Shown here: in pieces, positions 12,393 to 22,956 of the stretch | Numbering within the stretch: position 1 is the stretch's first letter | Layout of the letters: every line of letters starts with the position of its first letter | Assembly (NCBI RefSeq): GCF_024323335.1 | Contig: NC_066585.1 | Coordinates: 180,438,294 to 180,502,293, forward strand | Direction: 5' to 3' | Origin: Lathyrus oleraceus | Taxonomy: Eukaryota; Streptophyta; Magnoliopsida; Fabales; Fabaceae | Length of the DNA stretch: 64,000 nt | Notes under the pieces: model-generated | Databases searched by the model: none | The model's input: only the letters and a program-made list of their open reading frames with translations | What the model was told of the DNA's origin: nothing | Program-made: the position numbers and the translations under genes

Positions 12393-12644
12393 CTGCATAA
12401 TGATTTGATATTTTGATTTTAGAGAAGTGAATTTGTGACCAAATATTATGCAGATGGACAATTATATTGTTTATATATGTTTTTTGTGATTACCATTTTC
12501 AGAATAAAGCAAAAAGTAAAAATAAACATCAAAGATGTGGATGAATAGAATTAATTTTATTGATGATCAATTTGAAAATGCCCAAACAATGTTCACTTCT
12601 CCCTTAGGCATAGGAGAAGGATTTTAAAATATAAAAGAACTTAC
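12393..12644 (-). other. Ogre intron between protease and RT (252 nt)
   Basis: On the minus strand a GTAAGT donor sits at 12644-12639 and a TTATGCAG acceptor ends at 12393. Removing 252 nt leaves both sides in the same frame, with a lysine codon split AA|G at the junction. A spliced intron at exactly this place is a known feature of Ogre elements. Inside it is A/T-rich with no open frame. Confirmation would need spliced RNA. Confidence 0.8.
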
Positions 12645-14449
12645 TTAGATCGATGCAAAATAACAAGAATATCAACGGTAGTCCAATTGTTTCATGTCTT
12701 TCCATGCGTTACAAAGTTGGTACAGTCTTCCTCTTGGCTATCCTCTAGCACAGCAGCTAAGTGTTGTTCATTGCCATGAATGAACCCTCCTCTACGGAAG
12801 CTAAGTTGCATATCTTCGGATCTAACAGTTGATGAGCCTTTCTGGAACCCCAAACCGGTTCTGCCTTTGTTGTTAGAGACCTCTACCATGCACCCCCATT
12901 GATCAACAACACCTTCTTCAACAATCTTCTGAGCATCTTTCAACAAGGACATAAGTGCCCCAATTCTCTTCTCAGCAGCAATAGATAAGGCTTGGAACGA
13001 AGTTCCAACCTCATCCTCATCTTCAACATACGAGAAAGATGACAGATGGCTAACCAACAACTCCTTCTCTCCTCCAACAATCACCGGCTTGCCATTATTG
13101 ACAAATTTCAATTTCTGATGCAGAGTGGAGGTAACAGCCCCTGCCTCATTAATCCATGGCCTTCCCAATAAACAGCTGTAGGCCGGGTGGATATCCATTA
13201 CTTGAAAAGTAATCTTAAAATCACTCCGACCTATCTTAATTAGAAGGTCCACTTCACCAATTACTGTCTTGCGCGAACCATCAAATGCTTTGACGATTAC
13301 ACCGCTATACCTCATGGGCACTCCTTGGTAAGATAACTTTGACAAAGTTGACTTCGGAAGCACATTCAGTGACGAATCGGTGTCAACAAGCACATTTGAC
13401 AAAGCATCTTCCTTATAGTTCATTGAAATATGCAAAGCCAGGTTATGATTTCTTCCCTCCCCAGGGAGTTCTTCATCGCAAAAGCTCAAATTATTGCATG
13501 AAGTGATGTTAGCCATGATATGATCAAATTGATACACAGTAACATCATGCTCTACGTATGCTTGTTCAAGAACTCTCTGGAGTGCTTCTCTGTGCGCTTT
13601 GGAATTCAAAAGCAGAGACAACACGGAGATCTTTGAGGGAGTCTGGAGCAGCTGCTCAACCATATTAAATCCGTTCCTCTTTATCAATCGGAGTACCTCG
13701 TCATCATCATTGGCTTTCAAGTTGCTAGATTCACCAGACTTATCCTTTGAACAACCAACCGGATCTACATTAGGTACCTCCACCTTCTTACCAACAGTCG
13801 TTTCCTCTTTATTTTCTGGGACCACCGGCCCAAACACTCGACCACTGCGGGTCACCTTCGTGACATTGGCAATGCTCACTACTGAACTAGTCGTAGGTAA
13901 CGGGACCTCTTGACCATTCTTTATCATTGTAGCATTGTATTGGTACGGTACAACCTTATCAGATGAATACGGGATTGGACCCGCTAACCGTATTACCAAC
14001 GGCGATACTGATCTTTGATTGACATTATTATTGTTGTTGTTATCATATTGAATTACCAACCGCTCTTGTTGCTTGAAAATGGGCATTATGACATTGACGT
14101 CGTCATCTACATGACGAGATTGAACAATCTGGATCATGCCTTCATCCATCAGACGTTGGGTGTCCCTTTTCACTACATCACACCCTCTTGGGTTCACACT
14201 AAAAACAACACAACCATCATGGTCATGTTCACAGTCACTCACCAAACAGATATCCTTATGCATCTGCACCAATGATCTTTGGATAAACCGGACGTCAAAA
14301 ACCTTGAATTCTCTAGGACAACCGTCCATCATATTCACTGAAGAGTTCCCATGAGCGGGCAAAGGGTTTTCTTTCACATTCGGCGTGCGGTCCTCAAAGG
14401 ACACCATACCACTCTTCATAAGCTTTTGAACCTCATACTTCAATGGATA
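12645..14449 (-). pseudogene. Ogre B aspartic protease region
   Basis: The C-terminal part of the gag-protease polyprotein, open from 14449 down to a TGA at 12692-12694. It starts with the helical segment after the gag knuckle (KYEVQKLMKSG) and passes a linker with PLVIRLAGPIPYSSDK and RSGRVFGP. The protease core carries VLVDTDSSLNVLPK (DTD at 13376-13384) and CLLGRPWI. The family motif is DTG, so the second Asp (GAT at 13376-13378) replaces the flap-proximal Gly and probably kills activity. After 12692 the frame runs to the splice donor at 12645. Confidence 0.85.
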
Positions 14450-16009
14450 TCAGTTTTCAATATCGTGTCCGGGTGCTCCTTGATGAAAAGCACAACGGAG
14501 CTTAGGTTTATACCACCAGGGAAGTGGTTCTGGGATCTGCGGTGGGTTCCTTGGTTGAATTAAGTTCTTGAGAACTAACAATGGATACAACTCTGCATAC
14601 AACATAGGAATCGGGTCAAAAGAGACCTTCTTCCTCTCAAAGTTCTGCTGAAGATGATTGTTGTTGGTATTGTTGTTGTTGTAGGTGTTCGTTCTTTGTT
14701 GCGGTTGTTGTTATTGACGTTGATGTTGTTTTTGTTAAATTGGTGTTGCTTGTTGATTATAAAATACCGGAATTACTGATGACACTTGATGATGATGATG
14801 ATGTTGACGGGGTGGTGGATTTCTTCTGATCTGAGGCCTCCTCTGCCTCCCACTGATTACTGTGTTGGTTTCACTATCCTTCTTCTTACCAAAGTTGCTA
14901 CCATATCTCTTGCTCGTTGACGCCTCGTCTTTTGACAACCGTCCCTCACGGAATCTTTCCTCAAGTTTCATCCCCATATTTACCATTTCGGAAAAATCAC
15001 TGGGGGCGCTAGCAATCATGCGTTCATAATAAAATGAACTCAGGGTTTTCAAGAAGATTTTTGTTATCTCTTTCTCCTCCAAAGGAGGAGTGATCTGGGC
15101 AGCCAACTCCCTCCATCTTTGCGCGTATTCTTTGAATGTATCTTTGTCCTTCTGAGACATAGACCTCAACTAGTCTCTATCCGGCGCGATGTCCACATTA
15201 TACTTGTATTGCTTCACAAAAGCCTCTCCCAAGTCGTTGAAAGTGTGAATGCTTGCACTATCCAACCCCATGTACCAACAGAGTGCAGCACCAGTTAGGC
15301 TATCTTGGAAGTAATGAATAAGCAATTGATCATTGTCTGTCTGAGTTGATATCTTGCAAGCATACATCACAAGATGATTGAGTAGACAAGAGTTCCCCTA
15401 GTACTTTTCAAAGTCAGGCACTTTGAACTTCATCGGGATCTTGACATTGGGCACCAAACATAACTCGGAAGCACTCTTCCCAAACAAATATTTACCTCTC
15501 AGCATCTTCAATTCCTTGCGCAGCTCAAGAAACTGATCTTTCATTTCATCCATCTTCTCATAAACATCCGGACCCTCAGACGGCTCGAAATGATAGATGG
15601 TATCCTCTACACGAGGCAAAGTGTGCATAACGGGAGGTGGTACGGACATGACCGGGCTAGATGCCGACATGGAGGCAAATGTAGGTGCAAAGCCTTCGGG
15701 CACAAAGTTGGGCGGCATTCCCCACGGGAATCCGGCAGGCATATTCGGCGCGAAGTGGGCGGTAGCAGCAGGCATGGTAGAGGTAACCACTTCTGAAGTA
15801 ACAATCCTCGCGGGAGGAGTTGCAGGTGTTGGAGAAGCTTGAGTCTGAGCAGCAAGAACTGACTCCATCATGGCAGTCAGGCGGGCGATCTCGTCCTTCA
15901 GCTCTCTGTTTTCTTTCTCCGAATGTTCCATGATTTTCTGATGATTGGCTCGGGTATTGTACCGGTGAGTCAGCTTGGCTAAAGCACAGAAGAAATACCA
16001 ATCAGACAT
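14450..16009 (-). pseudogene. Ogre B gag, interrupted by stops
   Basis: Capsid precursor. The start chosen is the ATG at 16009 (MSDWYFFCALAKL). A short coiled coil follows (KIMEHSEKENRELKDEIARL), then a Pro/Ala/Met-rich stretch, the core gag domain (YFQDSLTGAALCWYMGLD, FKEYAQRWRELAAQITPPL, SDFSEMVNMGMKLEER) and a His/Gln/Asn-rich tail encoded by GAT and TTG triplet runs (14640-14810). One frame throughout, broken at 15398-15400, 15170-15172, 14735-14737, 14711-14713 and 14450-14452. The last stop falls where the final Cys of a CxxHxxxxHxxxxC knuckle (CAFHQGAPGHDIEN) is expected. Confidence 0.85.
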
Positions 16010-16236
16010 TTGGCGAAAACTTGCTTATGCAAATGATGCATGAAATGCAATGCTTTCTTAATTTTATTTTTCAAGGAACTTACTATATCATATGCAAATA
16101 TATAATATTTAAATGGCAATTGCAACAATTTGATATGACCAAAAATATTTTTTTATTTATATAAATTGGAAGGATTACACTGAGTACAATTTCAGAGACC
16201 AAATGAAAAATATAAGAGAAAAGGAGACTAGTTATC
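16010..16236 (-). other. Spacer between Ogre B ORF1 and gag
   Basis: About 227 bp of A/T-rich sequence between the ORF1 stop (16237) and the gag start (16009). It contains a poly-A/T run at 16140-16165. I see no gene. Confidence 0.5.
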
Positions 16237-17739
16237 CTAAGGATCCCTAACAACAATGTCAGAAGATCTAGCTGGAGGCGCGTACTTCCTTCGAATGCAA
16301 TGGATCTCGGTCTCAAAAGAAGCCTTCATCTGAGTCTTCTCGAGGACAAGCTGATCAATAATCTTCTTCCAAGCAACGGAAGGCTAAGGCATGCTAGAAG
16401 ATGAAACCGCTGGCTCTCTCTGTCTCTTCGTCACTCGGTCTTCAAGTAACTCAATAAGTGCATCTTTGTCCTTAGACTCCAACTGCAACTCTTCATGCTT
16501 CTTGCTCAAAGCATGGAAACGCTCTTCCCACATATCCTTCTCTTGCTTCATCTTGGCGAGCACTTATTCCAACTCCTCTACATCTTGGTTAGGGAGAGTT
16601 AATGGCTCAACCACAACCATAGACATAGGTATTTCACAAGGATAAGGCATCTTCAACTTCATAGCTCTCTTCTTCACCCAAAGAGTGTAAGCTTCCAAAG
16701 CTACACAATTGCACGGACCAAGCTCGGATCTTCCTTTCCTATGCATATTATGCCACGCAAGCACAATCTTCTGCTTCAAAAGTTGGGAATCTTTACCCTC
16801 TTGATATAAAAGACCTTCTAACAACATGTTATTAGGTTTGTCTCTCAAGGGGAACCCAAGTTGACGACGAGCCAAAGCAGGGTTGTAGTTAATTCCTCCT
16901 TGTGTACCAACGAGAGGCACATTAGAGAATTTACCACAACTATCAATAATCTCCAAACTGCTTAAGGATGGATCATACCAAACTATATCATCATTAGTGA
17001 GAGACATAAGTCTCTGAGACCACCTTAGACATTGTTTGTTCTCCACAAAAGCAGGTGCCTAAGGCAAGTGCGAAATAAACCACTTGTACAGAAGAGGAAT
17101 GCAACAGACAATAGTTCCACCACCTTTAGAATTCCTTAGATGCAAAGAGAAATACATATCACTCAACAAAGTAGGCACAGGATTCCCAATCAAGAAAAGT
17201 CTAATGGCGTTAACATCAACAAAACCGTCAATGTTAGGGAACAAAGTTAATCCATAGGTGAGCAACACAAAGATAGCTTCAAAAGCATCCATACTACCAG
17301 CTTGAGCAAAAGTAGTAGCTTCCTTGATGAGGAAAACAGATGGCAACCCAAATAACCCTCCTTTCTTCACCCAATGAGCCTCTATCTCAGACTTCTTCAA
17401 GTGAAGAGCTTCAGCAATAATACTAGACCGGGGAATCTCTTCCAATCAACTAAAAGGCACTCTACTAGAAATAGGTATCCCAAAAATATGAGAATACTCT
17501 TCCAACGTAGGCACAAGCTGAAAATTTAGGAAACTGAAACAATGGTAGAGAGGATCATAGAACTGCACTAGCCCACTCAAAAGTCCTTCAACCACATCAG
17601 CAGACAAGATGGATAGAAGCTTCCTATGACGTTGTTTGAAGTCCAAGGGATCTAATACAAAAGATGCTAGCTTCCTTAACTCTTTCAAATTGGGACATCT
17701 GAAACTGTACTTCTTAGTGTTCCTTCTTCCACAATCCAT
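16237..17739 (-). pseudogene. Ogre B ORF1 (DUF7745-like), broken
   Basis: About 500 codons in one frame upstream of gag, starting at ATG 17739 (MDCGRRNTKKYSF). A separate ORF1 is diagnostic of Ogre; its function is unknown. Visible pieces: an N-terminal segment with SILSADVVEGLLSGLVQFYD and TLEEYSHIFGIPI; a middle with GSMDAFEAIFVLLTYGL and GGTIVCCIPLLYKWFIS; then WSQRLMSL, GGINYNPALARRQLGFP and a C-terminal coiled coil (KMKQEKDMWEERFHALSKKH) ending near 16240. This resembles the plant-mobile-domain-like DUF7745 family. Four in-frame stops lie at 17446, 17059, 16564 and 16384 (lower coordinates). Confidence 0.78.
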
Positions 17740-18580
17740 GGTCTGAAAATATTTGCAAATGATACCTTAGTTCCTTGAAATTTTCGTGTGATGAATGTTA
17801 TGATGCGCATGAATGCATGAATGCAACAATCATAAATAAGGGATCATACACAAGGCAAACAAAGGTCAAGGGATGAATCAAGTCATTGTCAAGATCAATC
17901 ATCCATTTTGGTGGATTATGGCTTTCACCTTATCAACACCCAAGTTCCATTGATATTGACAAGACTTGATTGGATCAACCAAGAATCAAGGGTTTATTGT
18001 AAGTCACGAGCATGGAGTCCGGGTAAGAACCATCCCAAAGGAGTGAACTAAGGATAAAAACTTATAGATCATGTTCTAAAAAGATCCCATAGTCTTAATT
18101 CCATCTATCGAATATTACAGTTTAAGATGACTGACTCATCGACCCATAATATTCTCAAGAGAAACTCGTCTGAGTGTAGTATCGTGTAACAACCGTGATC
18201 AAGTCTACACTTGAACAGTTTCCGCACAACGTCCTAAATAGGCCAAGATGGGTTAAATGTTCTAAGGTCCTCAGCTTCTCAGACCCAATTAGAAATGGTA
18301 ATGCCTAACCACAAATACGTGTGTAACATTTCCAAATCCAAAGGAGTCTCCACTGAGCAGATGGATCTCAAGCCAACTTGTTAAGGACTACTCCACACAA
18401 GTCGAACATGACTATATCATCCTCCTATCTTAATTGCACTCAAGTTAGGGTTAGAACTTATCTCACCACTCAGAGATCACCAAGCACAACAAGAATATTA
18501 TATCACACATACATATATACAAACATCACATATATACAAATATATTCACACAAAAAGTAGGCTAAACCCACTAGAGACTA
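17740..18580 (-). other. Ogre B 5' leader
   Basis: About 840 bp between PBS and ORF1, with no open frame I can support. It holds an AT-rich microsatellite-like stretch (ACATATATAC words, 18488-18550). A long leader is usual in Ogre and may hold the packaging signal, but nothing specific can be pointed to. Confidence 0.6.
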
Positions 18581-18599
18581 CTCCACAACAGAGTCGCCA
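18581..18599 (-). promoter_or_regulatory. Ogre B primer-binding site
   Basis: Minus strand TGGCGACTCTGTTGTGGAG, nine bases from the LTR end (CCGCTATA). It starts with TGG as expected for pairing to a tRNA CCA end. The TGGCGACTC core is the tRNA-Arg type PBS known from Ogre. The GTGGCGACTC words near 7034, 42290 and 50887 lie inside LTR ends and are not PBS sites. Confidence 0.7.
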
Positions 18600-18608
18600 C
18601 TTAATTTC

Positions 18609-19345
18609 TATAGCGGGAAATTCATGATCATCAATCTATGGATAAGCTATAGATCAAATAATAAGAGACGCCACCGCGCTTTTATTGTTTCCAAGGGAAA
18701 AGGGAAAAAGTACAAACAAAACCTAACAGTAAGAAGTTTTCAAATCAAAACTAATAAAAAGTTAGAGATCACAGGTAAGGGGGTTGGTTACACAGAGGGA
18801 AGGTGTTAGCACCCAAAGTATCCTAGGTACTCCTAGGGAGCCCTTTTTGTGTGCATATGTATTTTGTACAAAGCGATGTTTACAAACAAATAGAATGGGG
18901 GGATGAGAAAAGAATTCGTTAATTATACTTTTGTGTTTGACAAGACTTTCGGTCTTGTGCCTACGTACCAACATAAAAATGAGGGATCAAAACCTCGTAG
19001 TTCGTGATACAAATCTCAAAGTGGATACATTGCTTTTAACAAAATTAAGTTTGAAAGGCACAAAGGCCTAAAATGGTTTGAATGAGTTAGTTCTTTTTGG
19101 CTTTTTGAAAGTTTAGGTCAAGTATAGTCAAGTTTATTTACAAGTTTGATTTAAGAAAAGAAGTTTGAAAATGCAATGGCATAAGGCCAAAGTTTCTATC
19201 TTTTTGCAAAAGTGGTCAAAGTTTAGAACAAAAGTAGTTCACACAAAGAAGATTTTGAAAAATGGAGGGAGAGATTTTGAAATTAAAGAAATGGGGAGGA
19301 GATGAAGAGACTATCCTTTGTACAAAAATTAAAAGTTTAGAACTC
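18609..19345 (-). repeat. 5' LTR remnant of Ogre B (3'-terminal 740 bp)
   Basis: The reverse complement matches the ends of LTRs C (41892-42349 and the part before 33387) and D (50230-50954), including AAAGCGCGGTGGCG, the AAGACC stem-loop at 18940-18958 and the block around GGAGATGAAGAGACTA. Homology stops near 19341, so about 4 kb of the LTR, including its promoter, is gone. Confidence 0.8.
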
Positions 19346-19398
19346 TTTTTCTTAAAATTTTCCCTTCAAATAAAATTTTTAAACTCTTTTTCTTAAAA
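19341..19398. other. Breakpoint between Ogre B and Ogre C with 17-bp direct repeat
   Basis: LTR B homology ends near 19341 and Ogre C 3' UTR homology starts near 19391. The 17-mer AACTCTTTTTCTTAAAA occurs at 19341-19357 and again at 19382-19398. The junction is a deletion or rearrangement, not a clean insertion, because neither an LTR start nor a site duplication is present. Confidence 0.65.
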
Positions 19399-20028
19399 CA
19401 TATAAAAAGCAAGAATTTTCCAAAGCAATTGAAAGAAATATCAACAGCATTCTGATGGATAACAAGTCCTTAAGTGCGAAACATCAGAGGTTCCCCAAGC
19501 AGTTAACCCTTCGGGTATCCCTAGACGCTTGTGTTGATTCAGTTCCTCAGCGGAGTTTTTGATTCCCTAGTAGAGCTTCGTTCCTTTGTCTTAGCTGAGT
19601 TGGTTGATTCAGGTACCCTGCGACTTGTCTCCCCCGATAGAGTTTCTGCCTTCCCCAGTGGAGTTTGGTTTCCTTCAACAGAAGTGGTTGATCTCCCCAA
19701 CAGATCGCATTGGTTTTCCCGCCAATCGCCAGTTGGCTTGCTCCCTAGTCATAGTTTCCTCCTGGTTCCTGAGCAGTTTGTTTTCCCTGTAGGGTTGTCT
19801 CCCATTTTTATGGTGTTTACCTAAAATTCCCCACAAGTTCGGTGATATTTCTCTTTCCTCAACAAATCTCCTCCTTCCCTAGTTAGGGTTAAGCCTTTTT
19901 GGATTATTGATCTCTCTGTTCTCCAGCAGTTGTCGCCATATGTTATGGATTGACCGAGGATTGTACCGATGATTCAATTTCTTTGGGACACCTTTGTATC
20001 CTTTATGATCGTTCTTGTCAGCATAATC

Positions 20029-20065
20029 ATCATATATATATACATATATATATATACATATTCAT
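20029..20065. repeat. AT microsatellite
   Basis: A run of CATATATATATACATATATATATATACATA type within the Ogre C UTR. The equivalent spot in Ogre B (7740-7760) has the shorter TATGTATATGTATATATG. Confidence 0.8.
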
Positions 20066-20527
20066 ATAATTTCATAATTGCATGTTTGCATATCTGATTA
20101 AATTGTTGGTGTGAGATTCTCATTCCCTGTATGGCGGTACTTTATCCCCATATAAATTCTGGTGTCTGTTCTCCCTCAATTGTAGAGTGTCAGCCCCTTA
20201 AGCAGAAAGACTTTAACCTTTCTCCTCTTTCCCACTGAGTTGTTTCCTCGTGGATGATTATTACTTCAGTTTCCTCCCCAGTTGTTCATCTGGTTGGAAT
20301 CAGTCCCCTTGAGTTATGTCCTCATTGGGTTGAGTCTTGTTTGACTGTTTCTTTCTAGCTCTTACCTAGATAGATGTTTTGAGCCTCCTAAGAGTCTATT
20401 GCCCAGTAACTGGTAATATTCTTCTTAGTTTACAGTTTGTTACTTCTTGCCCAATACCCGGCAAAAGTACCCTTGTTTTTATCCCCAGCAGTAGAGTCCC
20501 TAGTGGATCTGTTTCCCTAGGAAGTAT

Positions 20528-21310
20528 ATCCTTGATATGTTCACCCTAACTGGTGACGGGTATCTTCCTCTCCCCTGCTTGAGTCTATCCTTGACATGTT
20601 CATCCTAACCGATGACAGATATTCTTTTTTTGGTATTCTACCCAATAAAAAGGTAGTTGTAATCCCTATCATTGTTTCCCAGAGAGTTAATCCTTGATAT
20701 GTTCATCCTAACCGATGACGGATTTCCTTCTCTTTGCGGTCTTCTACACAGTAACCGGTAGTTGTAAATCCTGCTTTTGTTCCCTCCTTAGAGTTTATCC
20801 TTGATATGTTCACTTTAACTAGTGACAGATTCTCTCTCTTAGTATTCTATCCAGTAACTGATAGATGTAATTCCTATTTTATCTCCTCACAGAGTCTATC
20901 ATTGATATGTTCATCCTAACCGGTGACGGATTTTCTATTTGTCGGTATTCTATCCAGAATTCGATAGATGTAATTCCTACTTTTTGTTCAGTTGGTTTAT
21001 CCTTGATATGTTCATCTTAACCGATGACGGGTATCCTCCTTGACAATCCCAAGCAAGTCTATCCTTGATATGTTCATCTTTATCGGATTTTCTTCCCTGT
21101 TGAGTTTATCATTGATATGTTCATCTTAACCGATGACGGACACTCTCACCTTTGGTCTTCTGCCCAGTAACTGGTAGTTGTAAATCCTATGTTCTGCAGT
21201 TTTCCCCCAGCAAGGCTATTCTTACCCAGTAACCGGTAATGAATATTCCCTTCTGTTGTTTCCCCAGTGAGTTATCCTTGATATGTTCATCCTAATCGGT
21301 GACGGATGTT
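20528..21310 (+). repeat. Tandem motif array in Ogre C 3' UTR
   Basis: ATCCTTGATATGTTCATCCT plus a YCGRTGACGG-like tail occurs nine times, near 20528, 20587, 20690, 20797, 20898, 20999, 21061, 21108 and 21274. The common spacing is about 100 bp with shorter gaps. CAGTAACCGGTAG phrases lie between copies. Confidence 0.85.
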
Positions 21311-21852
21311 CTCTCTATCAGATCTTTATTATCTCCTTACCCAGTAGCAGGTAATAGATAATATATTGTTGCTCCTCCTGTGTTGATGTTTATTTCTCCC
21401 TATTTGAGTTGAGTGCACATTTCCTTAGTGAAATCGTTTTTCCCTGCATGATTCAAGTATTTCAGTTTTTATCCTGACTTACTCGTATCCCCTGCAGATG
21501 TTGTTAGTTCCCCGGCTGAGTCTTTTCCATGTTTGTATGGAATCCCTCGAGTCCCCCAGTAGTTTTAAGTCGTAGCATGGCCTACACAAAACTCCTTTTC
21601 CCCCAGAGTCTCAGTCTCCCCAGTGAGTTTTCTTTACGGAAATGCATTTTACTCCTGCGGACTTTCGGTCTCTCCGATTTCTTTTTCTTTGTGGCAATAT
21701 TTCCCACACAATGAATTTGCTTTTGCATTCATATCATATGCATCATGAGGTCTCTTAGGGACCAAAATTTGTTTCTATATGTTGTTATTTAAGCCCATTC
21801 TACTGAGTCAACATGAAGATTTTAACCTTCGCCTCCTCAGTTAGAATATCCT

Positions 21853-21866
21853 TAAATAGGGGCAGT
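21853..21866 (+). promoter_or_regulatory. Polypurine tract of Ogre C
   Basis: TAAATAGGGG followed by CAGT and the LTR start TGTAAGACCC, as in Ogre A. It marks the following LTR as a 3' LTR. Confidence 0.8.
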
Positions 21867-22956
21867 TGTAAGACCCCAATTTTGACCCTAAGATCCCTCA
21901 TGCAATTTCATCTTAAGCATTAGCATTGGGATCACACCTTGGCATCCTCCTTACCCCCCCTTCATTGGGTTTGTTTTGGGAGAGATCACCAAGCACTTTG
22001 TGATTGTATCATACTTGTATTTTATCATTTTACTAACCAAAATACCAAAAATATGTGTTTGCATTTGCCTAACTCTTTTGTAGGTAGGGCATGATCCCAT
22101 TGATCTATCAAGTTCACATCTAGGGTTTGAGACCCTCATGAACAAAGAACATAACCATGAATTGATACAAGAATGGTTATAAGCATCATATATGAGTCCC
22201 AATGATTTCTACATGTTATATTGATCAAGTTTTCTCCAAGAGTTTGAGGATAATTTGCCTTGGAAACCCTAGTTTGACTGAGTATTTTGAGTAACTTCTC
22301 CAACAAGCTATCTCACCAATTGATCAAATTTCTCAAGGGACGCTTAAAAATTCATTATCTTATTCATATATGATCTGCCATAAGCCTATAAAGTCAAGAG
22401 AATTGAAGGTTAGCAAGTTGGTTAATGGTGGTTGGCCAGATGATTTCATCTGATCAAAACTGGGTCTCCCTAGACCCTATCCCCTACAATTTTCACCATA
22501 TGAAAATGATTCTAAGATACAACTTACTCTAAATGACATTCCAAACAACTTTCATGTTGAGACCTAGAGCTAGTTTTGCTTGGAAAGTCATTTTCTATGT
22601 TGAAACATTATAGGTCATTTTGTCTAAACCCTAATTTGAAAGTCAACTTCCAAGGCCATAACTTGCTCAAGTTTTATGAGATGAAATATTTCCAAGTTGA
22701 ACAATCAAATTCAAGGTGTCTACTTCAACTTTTATGTTTGGAGTGAGAACTAATTCAACTTTTATGAGCATGTGATATGATGCTACATTATAGGTCACTT
22801 TTGACCTATACCATTGAACAAGTGATTTTTCCAAACTTCAAAAATGCATAACTCTATCATTCCCAATCCAAATTACACGAAATTTGAAGGTATTTGAAAG
22901 AGATACAACTTTTATGAAGACACTTTTCTCATTTGAATCTCACATAAAAAGTTAAG
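21867..22956 (+). repeat. 3' LTR of Ogre C, segment 1
   Basis: Starts TGTAAGACCCCAATTTTGAC. It contains two TTATAGGTCA modules near 22608 and 22788. It is interrupted at 22957 by the Athila-like element; the last five bases, TTAAG, are duplicated at 30195-30199. Without the two insertions and their duplications the whole LTR is about 4.73 kb. Confidence 0.88.

Larger units (their letters stand above)
7106..19345 (-). mobile_element. Ogre B, degenerate Ty3/gypsy Tat/Ogre element
   Basis: Read on the minus strand, the order is 5' LTR remnant, PBS, ORF1, gag, protease, intron, RT, RNase H, second RNase H, integrase and 3' UTR. ORF1 before gag, the intron between protease and RT, and a second RNase H are known hallmarks of the Tat/Ogre lineage. 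The 3' UTR is cut at 7106 by Ogre A, so its 3' LTR must lie left of the window if it survives. The 5' LTR keeps only about 740 bp. Every coding region has nonsense codons or frameshifts, so this copy is old and inactive. Confidence 0.88.
19391..21852 (+). other. Ogre C internal 3' UTR
   Basis: C/T-rich, with no supportable gene. It matches the reverse complement of 7106-8440 (Ogre B) and parts of 900-2660 (Ogre A): TTCCCCAAGCAGTTAACCC at 19491, CGGGTATCC, CCAGTAACCGGTAAT. The upstream portion expected next to integrase is missing, removed by the break at 19341-19398. Confidence 0.75.

Noticed and set aside
12393..12644. Gap between protease and RT as a deletion or insertion
   Set aside because: Clean GT/AG ends, matching reading phase and the known Ogre intron position explain it better.
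20029..20065. Promoter TATA box in the Ogre C UTR
   Set aside because: It is a simple AT microsatellite of variable length between copies, not at an LTR promoter position.
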